Shown: positions 34,484-43,390, counted from the first letter of the stretch. The stretch is DNA of 47,326 bases from Deltaproteobacteria bacterium (GCA_019237945.1 JAFAOG010000526.1:1-47326), one strand, 5' to 3'. Made by a program: numbers and translations. The notes: generated from the sequence alone by a model not told the origin.

Positions 34484-35302
34484 ATGAGGATCGGGGCGTT
34501 GCTCCTGCTGGGAGCCTGCTACACGGGTGCGCGCGCGAATCGCGACGTCTCGATCGCCTGGCGCGGGCGCCCCGCCGCCGAGCTCGACGATCGCTGGGGC
34601 GCGCCGGCGCAGCAGCAAGGCCCGGTGCGCGTGTGGACGTTCCAGACCGAGCACATCGAGCTGCCCGACTTCGCGGCGCAGCTGCACCCGGTCGCGGCGG
34701 TCGCGCACGTCGACGGCCCCGGTATCAGCGGCACCGCGGTCGCGCAGGGCACGCAGCTCGATGTCGCGTGGCATCCGGGCGAGCTGCTGCGCGTGCATCA
34801 CTCGGCGGCGGCGCTGCTCGACGGGCCGACCGTCATCGACATGCAGGGCGAGGCGCTGCACTGGGGCCCACCGAACGACGCGAACATTCACTGGGGCACG
34901 CTGCTCGGCGCGCACGTCGGCATGGGCGTCGCGGGCAGCGCGGCGACGCCGCTGCCGTCGGGCCACGTCTATGTCGGCGGCATGCTGACGCCGACGATGG
35001 GTCTCGTCGGCAGCTACTCGTTCGTGTCGGCGACGGGCGACGCGGGCGCGGTGATCGATCAGGCAGCCGGCATCGCGGCGCAGTACTGGCCGGCGACGCG
35101 CATCGCGCTGCGCGCGGGACCCGCGCTGATCCTCGCGTCGAAGCCGGGCCTGACGGACTTCGCGCTGAAGCCCGGTGCGAGCGTGGGCGCGAGCTACGCC
35201 GCGATCAAGGTCGGCACGCTCGCGCTCGATGTCTACGCGGATGTGTGCGGGGGGCCGGGCGTCGCGTTCGGTTCGCTCGGCGTCGGCGTCAATTTGAATT
35301 GA
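34484..35302 (+). CDS. Lipoprotein with beta-barrel-like C-terminal half, unknown
   Basis: The 272-residue protein starts with MRIGALLLLGAC (Cys12). Residues 25-110 form a small beta domain (VRVWTFQTEHIELPDFAAQL). From about 140 to the end the pattern of alternating Gly/aromatic strands (HVGMGVAGSA, HVYVGGMLTPTMGLVGSYSF, LALDVYADVC) resembles an outer-membrane beta-barrel. No family recognised. The final 14 bp overlap the convergent SecD/SecY fusion gene (35289-35302). Confidence 0.75.
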   Translation: MRIGALLLLGACYTGARANRDVSIAWRGRPAAELDDRWGAPAQQQGPVRVWTFQTEHIELPDFAAQLHPVAAVAHVDGPGISGTAVAQGTQLDVAWHPGELLRVHHSAAALLDGPTVIDMQGEALHWGPPNDANIHWGTLLGAHVGMGVAGSAATPLPSGHVYVGGMLTPTMGLVGSYSFVSATGDAGAVIDQAAGIAAQYWPATRIALRAGPALILASKPGLTDFALKPGASVGASYAAIKVGTLALDVYADVCGGPGVAFGSLGVGVNLN

Positions 35303-37631
35303 GCAGCGTGCGTGCGGCCGGCACGTGCTCGGTCGGCACGAGGACATCGATCGCCGCAAACGCACCGAAGCCGCCGAGGATCGTGCGGACGTGCGCGCTC
35401 GCGAGGTGACACGGGATGCCGGCATCGCGGAGCTGGCGCTCGACCGCCTCCGCGCGCTGCGCCGAGTGCACCGTCCACACCGGATCGAGCTCGATGCGGC
35501 GGGCGCGCCAGTCGTCGAACGCGTCGAGCGCAAACGCCGCGATGATCGCCATCGTGATCGGATCGACGATCGTCGGCGACTTCGAGCCGAGCGCGACCAT
35601 GCCGCTGACGACCGCGAGCGCGGCGAGCGAGAGCATCGTCGCACGGCCCCACGAGCGCCACGACACGCCCGTCGACGGCGGCCACGCGAATGCCGCCGAC
35701 CACAGCACGACGAACACCGCCGCAACGGCATCGGCCGCGCCGGCGTGCGCGTGGAGGTACTCGACGGCATCCCACGTCCGCGACACGACCGGGTTGTCAT
35801 TGATCCAGGCGAGCGCGCCGAACACGAGCACGACGCCCGCCCCCTGCGCGAGCGGGATGATGCCCGAGGTCGGGACGCGCAGCCGGCGCTCGCCGACGCC
35901 GTAGATCCGCCAGCGCAGAAAGATCGCGACGGGCACCGCGAGCGAGATCGCCTGGAACACGAGGAACGCCATCGACGCGTTCGGCACGTGCGCGAAGCCT
36001 TTGACGACGAGCACCGCCCAGCCGCCGGCGATCAGCGCCGCGTAGCCGTTGCCGAGGCCCCAGTTGCGAATGATCGTCGCGACGCCCGCGAGGAACGCCG
36101 TCGCGGCCCCGAACGCGACCACGACCTCGAGGCGCGCCATCGCTGACGGCTCCATCAGATCGTCGTACGTGATCGATTGCAGATATGTCGTCAGCGTCCA
36201 CGCCTGCAGCGCGGTGAGCAGGATCGCGAGCACGACGAACGCGTCGCGGATCGGACGCCGCGCCTCCGAGCCCGCGTGCCGGCGCTTGCGCCACACGGTG
36301 ACCGCGAGCAGCTCGGCGAGCAGGTACGCGCCGATCAGCGGGGTCAGGCCGATCGCGCCGAGGTTCAGGTGATCGCGGGCGAGCGCCTCCTTCGACACCG
36401 TCGGGATCGGCAGGTACGACAGTGCGAGCACGGCCGCCGGCGCGAGCAGCGTCACGAGTACTCGCGAGACCGGCAGCGGCCCCGGCGCGATCGCCGGGAT
36501 GCGACGCCGCACCGGACGCAGCGCGCGCACGATCCACCACACGAACGCGCCGATGCCGACGCCGCCGGCGAGCCCGAGCAGTGCGCGGCCGAGCCACATC
36601 TGCAGCGTCGTGTCGGTCGGCGCCATCACGTCTTGCGACACCAGCGCGCCCCCCGCCGGCAGCGACCCCGCCTTGAGCACCTTGACCAGCACGTCGCGAT
36701 CGCGCTCCTGCTTCGCCGGATCGCCGCCGCCCATCGTGATCACGGCGCGACCGCCGCGGATCGTACCGTTGATCACCGGTGCCGAGCGCACCTCGTCGCC
36801 GCTGCAGATCGCGAGCTTCTTGCCGACGATGCGCGTCGTCAGGTCGCCGAAGATCTGCGCGCCCTCGCGCGTCATGTCGACCGAGACGACCGGCCGGTTC
36901 GTGTTCGGATCGTAGGTTCCGACCGCGTTCGCGACGCCCTCGCCATCGAAGCCGACCGCATCCGCGAGCATGTACGTGCGCCAGTACGTGCCGTTCTCGG
37001 TCTCGACGCGCTCGTAGCCGACGTGCGCCGCCGGGGGCGGTGACCAGCCGAGCGAGCGTGCCTTGTCGAGCGCCGCGCCGAGCTCGTCGGTCGTGCGCGC
37101 GCGCAGGTAGTAGTCGGTGTGCACGCCGCCGCCGCCTTCGGGGCGCCACTGGTCGACCTCGGCGTCGAGCGGCCACTGATCTTTCATCGGCAGAGCCAGC
37201 AGCGAGACCAGGCGCTTCATCTCGTCGGTCTCGAGCACCTCGTGGAACTCGAGGCGCTTCTGCGTGAGGCCCTCGGCGACGGCGTGGATCTCGTCCGCGG
37301 TGACGCCGCCGAGCAGGATCTCGACCGTCCCGTCGCTGCGCAGCACGGTCGTCGTGCCGTGCGCATCGAGCTCGTCCGTGACGCGGCGCAGGTCGTAGCC
37401 CGGCGGTGGCTGCCAGACGAGGCGCGCACCCCCATACCGACCGACCGCGTCCCCGCGCCCGCCGGCGAACCGCACGAATCGCCCGGGCACCGGCTGCGCC
37501 CAGTACACGACGACGAGGTACACGGCCGCGAGCAGCCCTCCGATGACGCCCGCCCGCAGCGGACGCACCGGCACGAATTCGTCGTCGGGTTTCGGCTCGA
37601 CGCCACTGGCTACCGCAGTAGGCAACGTCAT
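35289..37631 (-). CDS. SecD-head / SecY-fold / DUF2007-like fusion membrane protein
   Basis: The 780-residue protein joins parts of three families. (1) Residues 24-46 TM, then a periplasmic region whose end (246-326) matches the SecD P1 head: RPVVSVDMTREGAQIFGDL, GKKLAICSGDEVRSAPVING and VLVKVLKAGSLPAG; a TM follows (345-368), as in SecD. (2) Residues 388-710 follow SecY helix by helix: SYLPIPTVSKEAL (TM1), LNLGAIGLTPLIGAYLLAEL (TM2), GLGNGYAALIAGG (TM4-5), LRVPTSGIIPLAQG (before TM7) and a last TM ending in ALDAFDDW. (3) Residues 714-780 resemble the small DUF2007 domain (VWTVHSAQRAEAVERQLRDA). SecD TM3-6 are absent. It could be a specialised export channel or a regulator; the family calls are by motif only. 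ATG 37631 avoids overlap with the divergent lipoprotein. Confidence 0.8.
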   Translation of the reverse strand: MTLPTAVASGVEPKPDDEFVPVRPLRAGVIGGLLAAVYLVVVYWAQPVPGRFVRFAGGRGDAVGRYGGARLVWQPPPGYDLRRVTDELDAHGTTTVLRSDGTVEILLGGVTADEIHAVAEGLTQKRLEFHEVLETDEMKRLVSLLALPMKDQWPLDAEVDQWRPEGGGGVHTDYYLRARTTDELGAALDKARSLGWSPPPAAHVGYERVETENGTYWRTYMLADAVGFDGEGVANAVGTYDPNTNRPVVSVDMTREGAQIFGDLTTRIVGKKLAICSGDEVRSAPVINGTIRGGRAVITMGGGDPAKQERDRDVLVKVLKAGSLPAGGALVSQDVMAPTDTTLQMWLGRALLGLAGGVGIGAFVWWIVRALRPVRRRIPAIAPGPLPVSRVLVTLLAPAAVLALSYLPIPTVSKEALARDHLNLGAIGLTPLIGAYLLAELLAVTVWRKRRHAGSEARRPIRDAFVVLAILLTALQAWTLTTYLQSITYDDLMEPSAMARLEVVVAFGAATAFLAGVATIIRNWGLGNGYAALIAGGWAVLVVKGFAHVPNASMAFLVFQAISLAVPVAIFLRWRIYGVGERRLRVPTSGIIPLAQGAGVVLVFGALAWINDNPVVSRTWDAVEYLHAHAGAADAVAAVFVVLWSAAFAWPPSTGVSWRSWGRATMLSLAALAVVSGMVALGSKSPTIVDPITMAIIAAFALDAFDDWRARRIELDPVWTVHSAQRAEAVERQLRDAGIPCHLASAHVRTILGGFGAFAAIDVLVPTEHVPAARTLLNSN

Positions 37632-37804
37632 CGCGTCGGGTATCGCACGTGGGGAGTGGCCGCGGGGAACCGAATCCCGGTGTCGCAGCCGGTTTTCGCG
37701 CAGCCGTTTGCACGAACGAGGCAGCACCGATCGCGCCGTGATCACCGCGCGCCGCGAAACCGCACCCTGGGGCGATGGCCACCTGATTGCAACGTCGCGG
37801 CGAC
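37632..37804. promoter_or_regulatory. Divergent gap, 173 bp
   Basis: This region separates the starts of the SecD/SecY fusion and the Cys-rich lipoprotein gene. I see no strong promoter hexamers or hairpins; GATACC (minus strand, close to 37631) is a poor candidate. Confidence 0.3.
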
Positions 37805-38428
37805 ATGACAACCACGAAGCTCATCGGCGCGATCCTGCTCTGTGTTCTCACCGCGTGCGCGGGACAGCTGTCACCCACGGGCGGCGGTAACGGCGGAGGC
37901 GGCGGCGGGCAAGGCGGCGGCGGTGCCGGCGGCGGCGGTGGCGGCGGCGGCGGCGGCGGCAGCAACGGTGGCGGCGGCAGCAACGGCGGCGGCGGCGGAA
38001 TGACCGCGACGCAGTTCCTGACGCAGATGGAGATGAAGATGTGCGACGAGGCATTCACGTGCCAGTCGAGCTTCCCCGCGAACCAGGGCGTGACGTTCGC
38101 CGACGAGTTCGGCGCCAGCGCGAGCGTCTGCTACTCCGACTACGCCGCGTACGACATGCCCGCGCAGGTCGAGAGCGAGATCAGCGCCGGCAAGATCCAC
38201 TTCGACGCCACGGCCGCGGCCAGCTGCGTCGGCGGCATCTCGTTCGGCACGTGCAGCGCGTTCTGGACGAACGGACCGACGTTCCCGGCCGCGTGCGATA
38301 CCGCGCTCGTCGGCACGATCGCCGACGGTGGGGCGTGCGTCGTCGACTACGACTGCTCGGCGCAGGGCTCGGTCTGCGATCCGACGGCCCACACCTGCGG
38401 ACCGCAGGCGCAGGGCTCGGGCGCGTAG
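37805..38428 (+). CDS. Cys-rich lipoprotein with poly-Gly linker
   Basis: The 207-residue protein begins MTTTKLIGAILLCVLTAC (lipidated Cys18). A linker of about 50 residues almost entirely of Gly with Asn/Ser follows, from a GGC-repeat tract near 37885-38000. The folded part (about 68-207) has ten or more Cys in spaced pairs (MKMCDEAFTCQSS, GGACVVDYDCSAQGSVCDPT), suggesting a disulfide-rich surface domain. The last module looks like the short Cys-rich repeats common in Myxococcota surface proteins. No function assigned. The poly-Gly coding tract is prone to length change in steps of three. Confidence 0.8.
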   Translation: MTTTKLIGAILLCVLTACAGQLSPTGGGNGGGGGGQGGGGAGGGGGGGGGGGSNGGGGSNGGGGGMTATQFLTQMEMKMCDEAFTCQSSFPANQGVTFADEFGASASVCYSDYAAYDMPAQVESEISAGKIHFDATAAASCVGGISFGTCSAFWTNGPTFPAACDTALVGTIADGGACVVDYDCSAQGSVCDPTAHTCGPQAQGSGA

Positions 38429-38439
38429 GCCCGCTGGAA

Positions 38440-38491
38440 AAAACATGGGGCGGCACGTGTTCTTTGCGCATCCACCATCACGTGCCGCCCC
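38440..38491 (-). terminator. Rho-independent terminator for the ABC importer operon
   Basis: A 13-bp perfect stem (GGGGCGGCACGTG, 38447-38459, with 38479-38491) has a 19-nt loop. Read on the minus strand it is followed within 3 nt by TTTTTT (38437-38444 region). It lies about 135 bp after the stop of the ABC ATPase gene at 38626, the last gene of the minus-strand operon. It could also help to stop + strand transcription from the lipoprotein gene. Confidence 0.75.
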
Positions 38492-38625
38492 GAACCAGCC
38501 GTCTCCAGCCAGCCCATTCGGTTGTCGAACACTCGGTCGCTAGTGCAGCGGATGTGCCACGCGATCCGAGCAATGCCGTCGCGTAGTTGCGCGCACGCGC
38601 ATGATCCCGCCGGTTGACGAACTGT

Positions 38626-39357
38626 CTACCGTCGCTGCCGCCGGAAGTACTCGCGCGCGACGTCGGTCTTCGGATTCGCGACGACCTCCGCCGGCGGCCC
38701 GTCCTCCGCGATCGTGCCGCGATCGATCACCCACACGCGGCTCGCGATATCGGTCGCGAACTGCATCTCGTGGGTGACGACGAGCATCGTCATGCCGCGC
38801 GTCGCGAGGTCCTTGATCACGGCCATCACCTCGTCGCGCATCTCCGGATCGAGCGCGCTCGTCGGCTCGTCGAACAGCAGCACCTCGGGGTCCTGCGCGA
38901 GCGCCCGCGCGATCGCGACGCGCTGCTGCTGCCCGCCGCTGAGCTCGTGCGGATACGCGCCGTGGCGATCGCCGAGCCCCACCCGCTCGAGCAGCTCGCG
39001 CCCCCGCCGGGCCGCCGCACCGCGCTCGACGCGCCGCACGATCTGAGGCGCGAGCGCGATGTTCTCGAGCGCCGTCAGGTGCGGGAACAGGTTGAACTGC
39101 TGGAACACCATGCCGACCTTGGTGCGCAGGCCGCGTAGATCGGCGTCGCGCTTGCCCGGCGCGAGCGTCGCGCCCGCGATCACGACCTCGCCCGCATCGA
39201 ACGACTCGAGGTAGTTGAGGCAGCGCAGCAGCGTCGACTTGCCGCCGCCGCTGGGGCCGACGATCGCGATCGTCTCGCCCTTGGCAACCTCCGCCGACAC
39301 ATCGCGCAGCACCTCGCGCGTGCCGTGCCGCTTAGAGAGCTTGCGGACGCTGATCAC
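38626..39357 (-). CDS. Polar amino acid ABC transporter, ATP-binding protein
   Basis: The ATPase of a GlnQ/HisP-type importer has 243 residues with all motifs: Walker [11 protein letters not shown]-loop [12 protein letters not shown], signature LSGGQQQR, Walker [15 protein letters not shown] and H-loop VVTHEMQFA. Length is normal. Its GTG start lies within the 3' end of the binding-protein/permease gene (26-bp overlap), so the two are translationally coupled. Together they make a two-gene importer. The ligand (polar amino acid) is inferred from family membership; GlnQ-type enzymes serve Gln, Glu, Arg or His systems. A strong terminator follows downstream. Confidence 0.95.
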   Translation of the reverse strand: MISVRKLSKRHGTREVLRDVSAEVAKGETIAIVGPSGGGKSTLLRCLNYLESFDAGEVVIAGATLAPGKRDADLRGLRTKVGMVFQQFNLFPHLTALENIALAPQIVRRVERGAAARRGRELLERVGLGDRHGAYPHELSGGQQQRVAIARALAQDPEVLLFDEPTSALDPEMRDEVMAVIKDLATRGMTMLVVTHEMQFATDIASRVWVIDRGTIAEDGPPAEVVANPKTDVAREYFRRQRR

Positions 39358-40789
39358 GCGCCAGCCTCCTCTCGAGCCGCCGCGCCAGTTCCGACAGCGG
39401 GAAGCTCAGCGCGAGATAGAGCCCCGCGCACAGAAGGCCCGGCACGAGCCAGCCGCGCAGATCGACCGCCGCGATCGTCATTCGCTTCGTCAGCTCGATC
39501 ACCGTGATCACGCTGACCAGCGACGAGTCCTTCAGCAACGAGACGAAGTCGTTCGTCATCGGCGGCAGCGCGAGCCGCAGCGCCTGCGGCAGCAGGATGT
39601 GTTGCAGCGTCTGCACCGGCGACATGCCGAGCGCCTTCGCCGCCTCGGTCTGGCCGCGCGGGATCGCCAGGAGGGCCCCGCGATAGACCTCGGCCTCGTA
39701 CGCGCCGTAGTTCAACCCGAGCCCGAGCACGGCCGCCGTCACCGGCGCGAGCGAGTAGTACGGCGCGAGCCCGTAGTAGAGGACGAACAGCTGCAGCAGC
39801 ACCGGCGTGCCGCGGAACAGCTCGATGTACACGCGCGCGAGCCCGCCCCACACCGGCCCGCAGAACACGCGCGCGACCGCGAGCAGGATCCCGATCGGCA
39901 CCGCGAGCAAGAACGCGAGCACGCTCAGCTTCAACGTGACGAGCGCGGCATCGACGAACTGCCACACCATCGCCGCATCGACGGTGCGCGACCGCGTGAC
40001 ATCGGCGATCGCCGGCGGCGCGTCGGTCTGCCGCTTGTCCCACAGCTTGTTCTTCTCGAGGATCCGCTGCAGCTCGCCGTCGGCGCGCATCGCATCGAGC
40101 GCCGAATCGATCGCGCGCTTGAGATCCGGATCGCTCCGGCGGATACCGATCACGTACGTGCCGCGCGCGACCTCCGCCGGCAGGCACGTGATCCCCGCGC
40201 GCGGACAGCCGTAGCGGTCGGCGATGATGTTGTCGAGCAGCACGCCGTCGAGCCGGCCCTGCTCGAGATCGAGGTACGGCTCCTCGTTGCCCTCGTAGAG
40301 CACCGGCTCGAAGCCCGCCGCGCGCAGCAGGTCGTGGGCGTACGTCTGGTTGAGCGTGCCGACGCGCTTGTTCTTGAGATCGGCGAGGGACGTGTACGGC
40401 GCGCCCTTTCGCACCGCGAGCGTCTCCGCATAGATGAAGTACGGCGCCGACAGCAGGATCCGATCGGCGCGATCCTTCGTCGCCTCGAGGCCGTTCATCG
40501 CGATGTCGAAGTCGCCGCGCTCGAGGCTGGGGACCAGGTTGCTCCAGTTGTACTGGACCATCTTGGCCTTCACGCCGAGCCGGCGCGCGAGCGCATCCAT
40601 GATGTCGACCTCGAACCCGATCAGGTGACTGGGGTTCTGCGGGTCCTCGTACAGGTAAGGCTCCCCACCTTGGACGTCGGCGCCCCACGTGATCTCGCCA
40701 CGCTGCTTGATGTGGGCAAGCGTGCTCCCGTGCTCGTCGCCACTGCAGGCAGCGAGCACGATCCACAGCGCAAGCAACGCGCGGCTCAC
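39332..40789 (-). CDS. Fused amino acid-binding lipoprotein and ABC permease
   Basis: The 485-residue protein combines a substrate-binding domain (about 25-260, SBP family 3: LIGFEVDIMDALARRLGVKA, MNGLEATKDRADRILLSAPY, LDGVLLDNIIADRYG) and a HisM/GlnP-type permease (about 275-485) with the EAA loop EAAKALGMSPVQTLQHILLP. Such SBD-TMD fusions are known in Gram-positive GlnP. Here the protein also has a lipobox (MSRALLALWIVLAAC, Cys15), so the binding domain would sit on the outer face of the inner membrane. GTG start at 40789 chosen from the signal peptide; the frame is open much further upstream but runs antisense to the next gene. Divergent from the diiron protein gene with 27 bp between starts. 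Confidence 0.92.
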   Translation of the reverse strand: MSRALLALWIVLAACSGDEHGSTLAHIKQRGEITWGADVQGGEPYLYEDPQNPSHLIGFEVDIMDALARRLGVKAKMVQYNWSNLVPSLERGDFDIAMNGLEATKDRADRILLSAPYFIYAETLAVRKGAPYTSLADLKNKRVGTLNQTYAHDLLRAAGFEPVLYEGNEEPYLDLEQGRLDGVLLDNIIADRYGCPRAGITCLPAEVARGTYVIGIRRSDPDLKRAIDSALDAMRADGELQRILEKNKLWDKRQTDAPPAIADVTRSRTVDAAMVWQFVDAALVTLKLSVLAFLLAVPIGILLAVARVFCGPVWGGLARVYIELFRGTPVLLQLFVLYYGLAPYYSLAPVTAAVLGLGLNYGAYEAEVYRGALLAIPRGQTEAAKALGMSPVQTLQHILLPQALRLALPPMTNDFVSLLKDSSLVSVITVIELTKRMTIAAVDLRGWLVPGLLCAGLYLALSFPLSELARRLERRLARDQRPQAL

Positions 40790-40804
40790 GGCGCGAGTAT
40801 GCAG

Positions 40805-40810
40805 TAAAAT
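40805..40810 (+). promoter_or_regulatory. -10 hexamer TAAAAT for diiron-protein cassette
   Basis: TAAAAT is close to consensus and ends exactly 6 nt before the ATG at 40817, which has no Shine-Dalgarno. It lies in the 27-bp divergent gap with the ABC importer gene. Confidence 0.6.
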
Positions 40811-40816
40811 ACCCAC

Positions 40817-41779
40817 ATGGACCTGGCGCGCATGCTCGACAAATGCGTCCGCGACCAGTGGTCGATCGACGACCTCGACTGGACGATCCCGCCGCCGAAG
40901 ATGCCGCGCGACAAGGAGGAGGCGGTCGTCCAGGCGTTCGTCGACATGGCCGGCATCGAGCTGCTCGCCGGCGCGCTGTTCGATGTGCAGCGCAAGAAGA
41001 CCGCAGACCCGACGTTGCGCAAGATCTTCTCGACGTTCGTCGCCGACGAGAAGCGCCACTCGGCGGTCGCCGCGCGCCTCGCCCAGCACTACGACGTCCA
41101 CCACTACCGCACGTACACCGAGTCTCCCGCGCTGACCGATTTCCGCCCGCACTTCCTCGCGCTCGTCGAGAAGGCCTCGCCGGAGATCGCGAACGCGTAC
41201 ATCACGTCGGGCGAATTGATCCTCGACGTCGCGCTGCTCCGCTCGCTCGACGACTATGTCGCCGACGACATGTCCGCGCGCGCGATGCACCTGATCAACC
41301 GCGACGAGTCGCGCCACATCGCGATCGACTTCCACATGACGGAGCACTACTGCTCCGACGAGCACCTCGCGGAGATCCGCAGCCGCCCGCGCCCGCCGGT
41401 GCGCGAGATGGCCGCCGGCGTCGCCGCGCTCGCGCGCATGATGTGGCACGCCAAGCCGTTCCTCCAGCAGGTGTTCCTCGCGCCGATGGACCGCACGGAT
41501 CCCTCGGGCCGCCGCGTACAGGAAGCGTTCAAGCGCATCCAGCTCGTGCTGCGCAAGCCGACGGTCGCGCGCACGCCGTGGTCGAAGATGATGATCGGCT
41601 TCCAGGACCTCTACAACCACCCGGTCATCGGCAAGGTCCTCGGCCGCGTGCTGCTGCGCTTGCTCGGCGCGGAGGATCGCGCCGCACGCATCCTGTTCAC
41701 GAAGGAAGAGCTCGCGCGCACCGAGCGCATGAGCTTCGACGAGCTCGCCGAAGAAGCGCTCGCGGTCAAGTACTCGTGA
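40817..41779 (+). CDS. Ferritin-like diiron protein (AurF-like oxygenase candidate)
   Basis: The 320-residue helical protein carries two sets of iron ligands: E48, then E78 and H81 in ADEKRH, E133 in SGELILD, and E164 with H167 in NRDESRHIAIDFH (H173 near). This is the arrangement of ferritin-like diiron oxygenases, including AurF-type N-oxygenases, and of ribonucleotide reductase-like enzymes. The substrate is not evident. The C-terminal 100 residues are specific to this protein. The gene starts a coupled cassette: its stop overlaps the start of the APH-fold kinase gene by GTGA (41776-41779). Sulfation or phosphorylation of its product is therefore conceivable, but that is inference. Confidence 0.8.
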   Translation: MDLARMLDKCVRDQWSIDDLDWTIPPPKMPRDKEEAVVQAFVDMAGIELLAGALFDVQRKKTADPTLRKIFSTFVADEKRHSAVAARLAQHYDVHHYRTYTESPALTDFRPHFLALVEKASPEIANAYITSGELILDVALLRSLDDYVADDMSARAMHLINRDESRHIAIDFHMTEHYCSDEHLAEIRSRPRPPVREMAAGVAALARMMWHAKPFLQQVFLAPMDRTDPSGRRVQEAFKRIQLVLRKPTVARTPWSKMMIGFQDLYNHPVIGKVLGRVLLRLLGAEDRAARILFTKEELARTERMSFDELAEEALAVKYS

Positions 41780-42798
41780 GCCTGCCCGACGGGCTGCGCG
41801 CTCGCCTCGCCGAGCTGTATCCCGGCGCCGAGGTCGTTCGCGTCACGCCGCTCGGCGACGACGGCACCTCGGGCGCGGCGATGAAGGCGCTCGGCTACGG
41901 CCGCCCGCTGCAGGTCGAGCTCGCCGGCGGCCGCACGATCGTGTTCCACACCGCGCGCCCCGACGACTTCGGGCACGACCGCCGCAGCGACCGCACCGCA
42001 AATCTGCTGCTCGCATTCGACACGTTCGGCAAGCTGCCGCATCACGTCGCCGCGATCGACATGGGCCTCGTGCGCGGCGACGGCTCGCTGTCCACGCTCG
42101 CCGACACGGGCGAGCCGTACCTGATCACCTCGTTCGCGCCGGGCACGCTCTACGCCGATGATCTGCGTCGCGTCAGCAGCGGCACCGCCACGCCCGCCGA
42201 CGTCGCGCGCGCCGAGACGCTCGCGAAGACGCTGCTCGAGATCCATGCGGTCCCCGGCACGCACGCCGGCGCGTACACGCGGGCGGTCCGCGATCTGCTC
42301 GGCCACGGCGAGGGCATCTTCGGGCTCGTCGACTCGTATCCCGCGGACGTCGTGCCCGCCGCTCGGCTGCGCGCACTCGAGGAGGCCGCGCTCGCGTGGC
42401 GCTGGAAGCTGCGCGATCAGACGCGCCGGCTGCGCCGCACGCACGGCGACTTCCATCCGTTCAACATCGTGTTCGGCGATCGCGGCGTCGTGCTGCTCGA
42501 TGCGTCGCGCGGCAGCGAGGGCGATCCCGCCGACGACGTCGCGTGCCTGACGATCAACTATCTGTTCTTCCGCACGCCCGCGCTGTGGGACGCGTTCTGG
42601 CGCACGTACCTCGCCGGAGATACGTGCGACGTGCTCGCGGCGGTCGCGCCGTTCTACGCGTGGCGCGCGCTCGTGCTCGCGTCGCCGCTGTGGTACCCGC
42701 ACCTCGCCGCCGAGGATCGCGACCGCATCCTCGGCTTCGCGGAGCGTGCGCTCGCCGCCGACCGGTTCGATCCCGCGTGGGGCGTGGAGGCAATGTGA
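41776..42798 (+). CDS. Phosphotransferase of the aminoglycoside phosphotransferase (APH) fold
   Basis: The 340-residue protein has the APH/choline kinase Brenner motif HGDFHPFNIVF (catalytic Asp225) followed by VVLLDASRGSEGDPADDVA, where the metal Asp is normally in the LIDFxxA position (here D242). The N-lobe is short (IVFHTARPDDFGHDRRS) and lacks a clear family-typical Lys, so ATP binding is inferred. APH-fold enzymes phosphorylate small molecules, including antibiotics. GTG start at 41776 overlaps the upstream stop. The stop overlaps the GTG of the APS-kinase-like gene (42795-42798), giving a tightly coupled three-gene unit. Confidence 0.82.
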   Translation: MSLPDGLRARLAELYPGAEVVRVTPLGDDGTSGAAMKALGYGRPLQVELAGGRTIVFHTARPDDFGHDRRSDRTANLLLAFDTFGKLPHHVAAIDMGLVRGDGSLSTLADTGEPYLITSFAPGTLYADDLRRVSSGTATPADVARAETLAKTLLEIHAVPGTHAGAYTRAVRDLLGHGEGIFGLVDSYPADVVPAARLRALEEAALAWRWKLRDQTRRLRRTHGDFHPFNIVFGDRGVVLLDASRGSEGDPADDVACLTINYLFFRTPALWDAFWRTYLAGDTCDVLAAVAPFYAWRALVLASPLWYPHLAAEDRDRILGFAERALAADRFDPAWGVEAM

Positions 42799-43286
42799 GC
42801 GGCATCGTCGTGTGGTTCACCGGGCTGCCGTCGTCGGGCAAGTCGACGCTCGCGGCCAGCGTCGCCGGCGAGCTGCGCCGTCGCGACATCCCCGCGGTCA
42901 CGCTCGACAGCGACGACATTCGCGCGATGCTGCCTTCGCTCGGCTACGACGATGCCGGCCGCACCCAGCTCTACGCGCTGCTCGCCCGCCTCGCCGCTCA
43001 CATCGCGCGCCAGGGCCATGTCGTGCTCGTGCCCGCGACCGCGCACCGGCGCGCCTATCGCGATGCGGCGCGTGCGCTCGCGCCGGCATTCTTCGACGTG
43101 TTCGTCGACACGCCGCTCGACGAGTGCCGCCGCCGCGACACCAAGGGGCTCTACGCCACGAGCACGCCCGCTGCGCCGGGCGCCGGCACCGAGTACGAGC
43201 CGCCGGTCGCGCCCGCGTTTCGCATCCGTCCCGGCGAAGCCGATGCCGCGGCGCGGATCGCCGATCGCATCGCGCAGAGCGCGTGA
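42795..43286 (+). CDS. Adenylylsulfate kinase-like protein
   Basis: The 163-residue P-loop kinase has Walker A GLPSSGKST and LDSDDIRAMLP at the position of the APS-binding LDGDNVR loop. VFVDTPLDECRRRDTKGLYA matches the CysC block with the RDxKGLY sequence. In sulfate assimilation APS kinase makes PAPS. Here no sulfurylase (CysN/D) is near, so the enzyme may phosphorylate another nucleotide or a pathway intermediate. Length is shorter than E. coli CysC (201) because the N-terminus begins directly at the P-loop. GTG start overlapping the upstream stop (GTGA). Confidence is higher for the fold than for the substrate. Confidence 0.82.
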   Translation: MSGIVVWFTGLPSSGKSTLAASVAGELRRRDIPAVTLDSDDIRAMLPSLGYDDAGRTQLYALLARLAAHIARQGHVVLVPATAHRRAYRDAARALAPAFFDVFVDTPLDECRRRDTKGLYATSTPAAPGAGTEYEPPVAPAFRIRPGEADAAARIADRIAQSA

Positions 43287-43390
43287 CGCGTCATTGCCGT
43301 TCTGAGGATGTACCGGCGGCGCGCGCGACGTGTCGCATGTCGTCGCAGGATGGACGGGCATGCGCGATCCGTGCGACTGGTTGAGGGGTC

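Noticed and set aside
35797..38058. 753-codon minus-strand frame overlapping the SecD/SecY fusion
   Set aside because: It is the +1 shadow of the fusion gene, with Arg/Ala-rich translation and poly-Pro from the Gly tract.
40790..41620. Extended N-terminus for the ABC binding-protein/permease
   Set aside because: The extension is antisense to the diiron protein gene, which has intact iron ligands; the lipobox sets the start at 40789.
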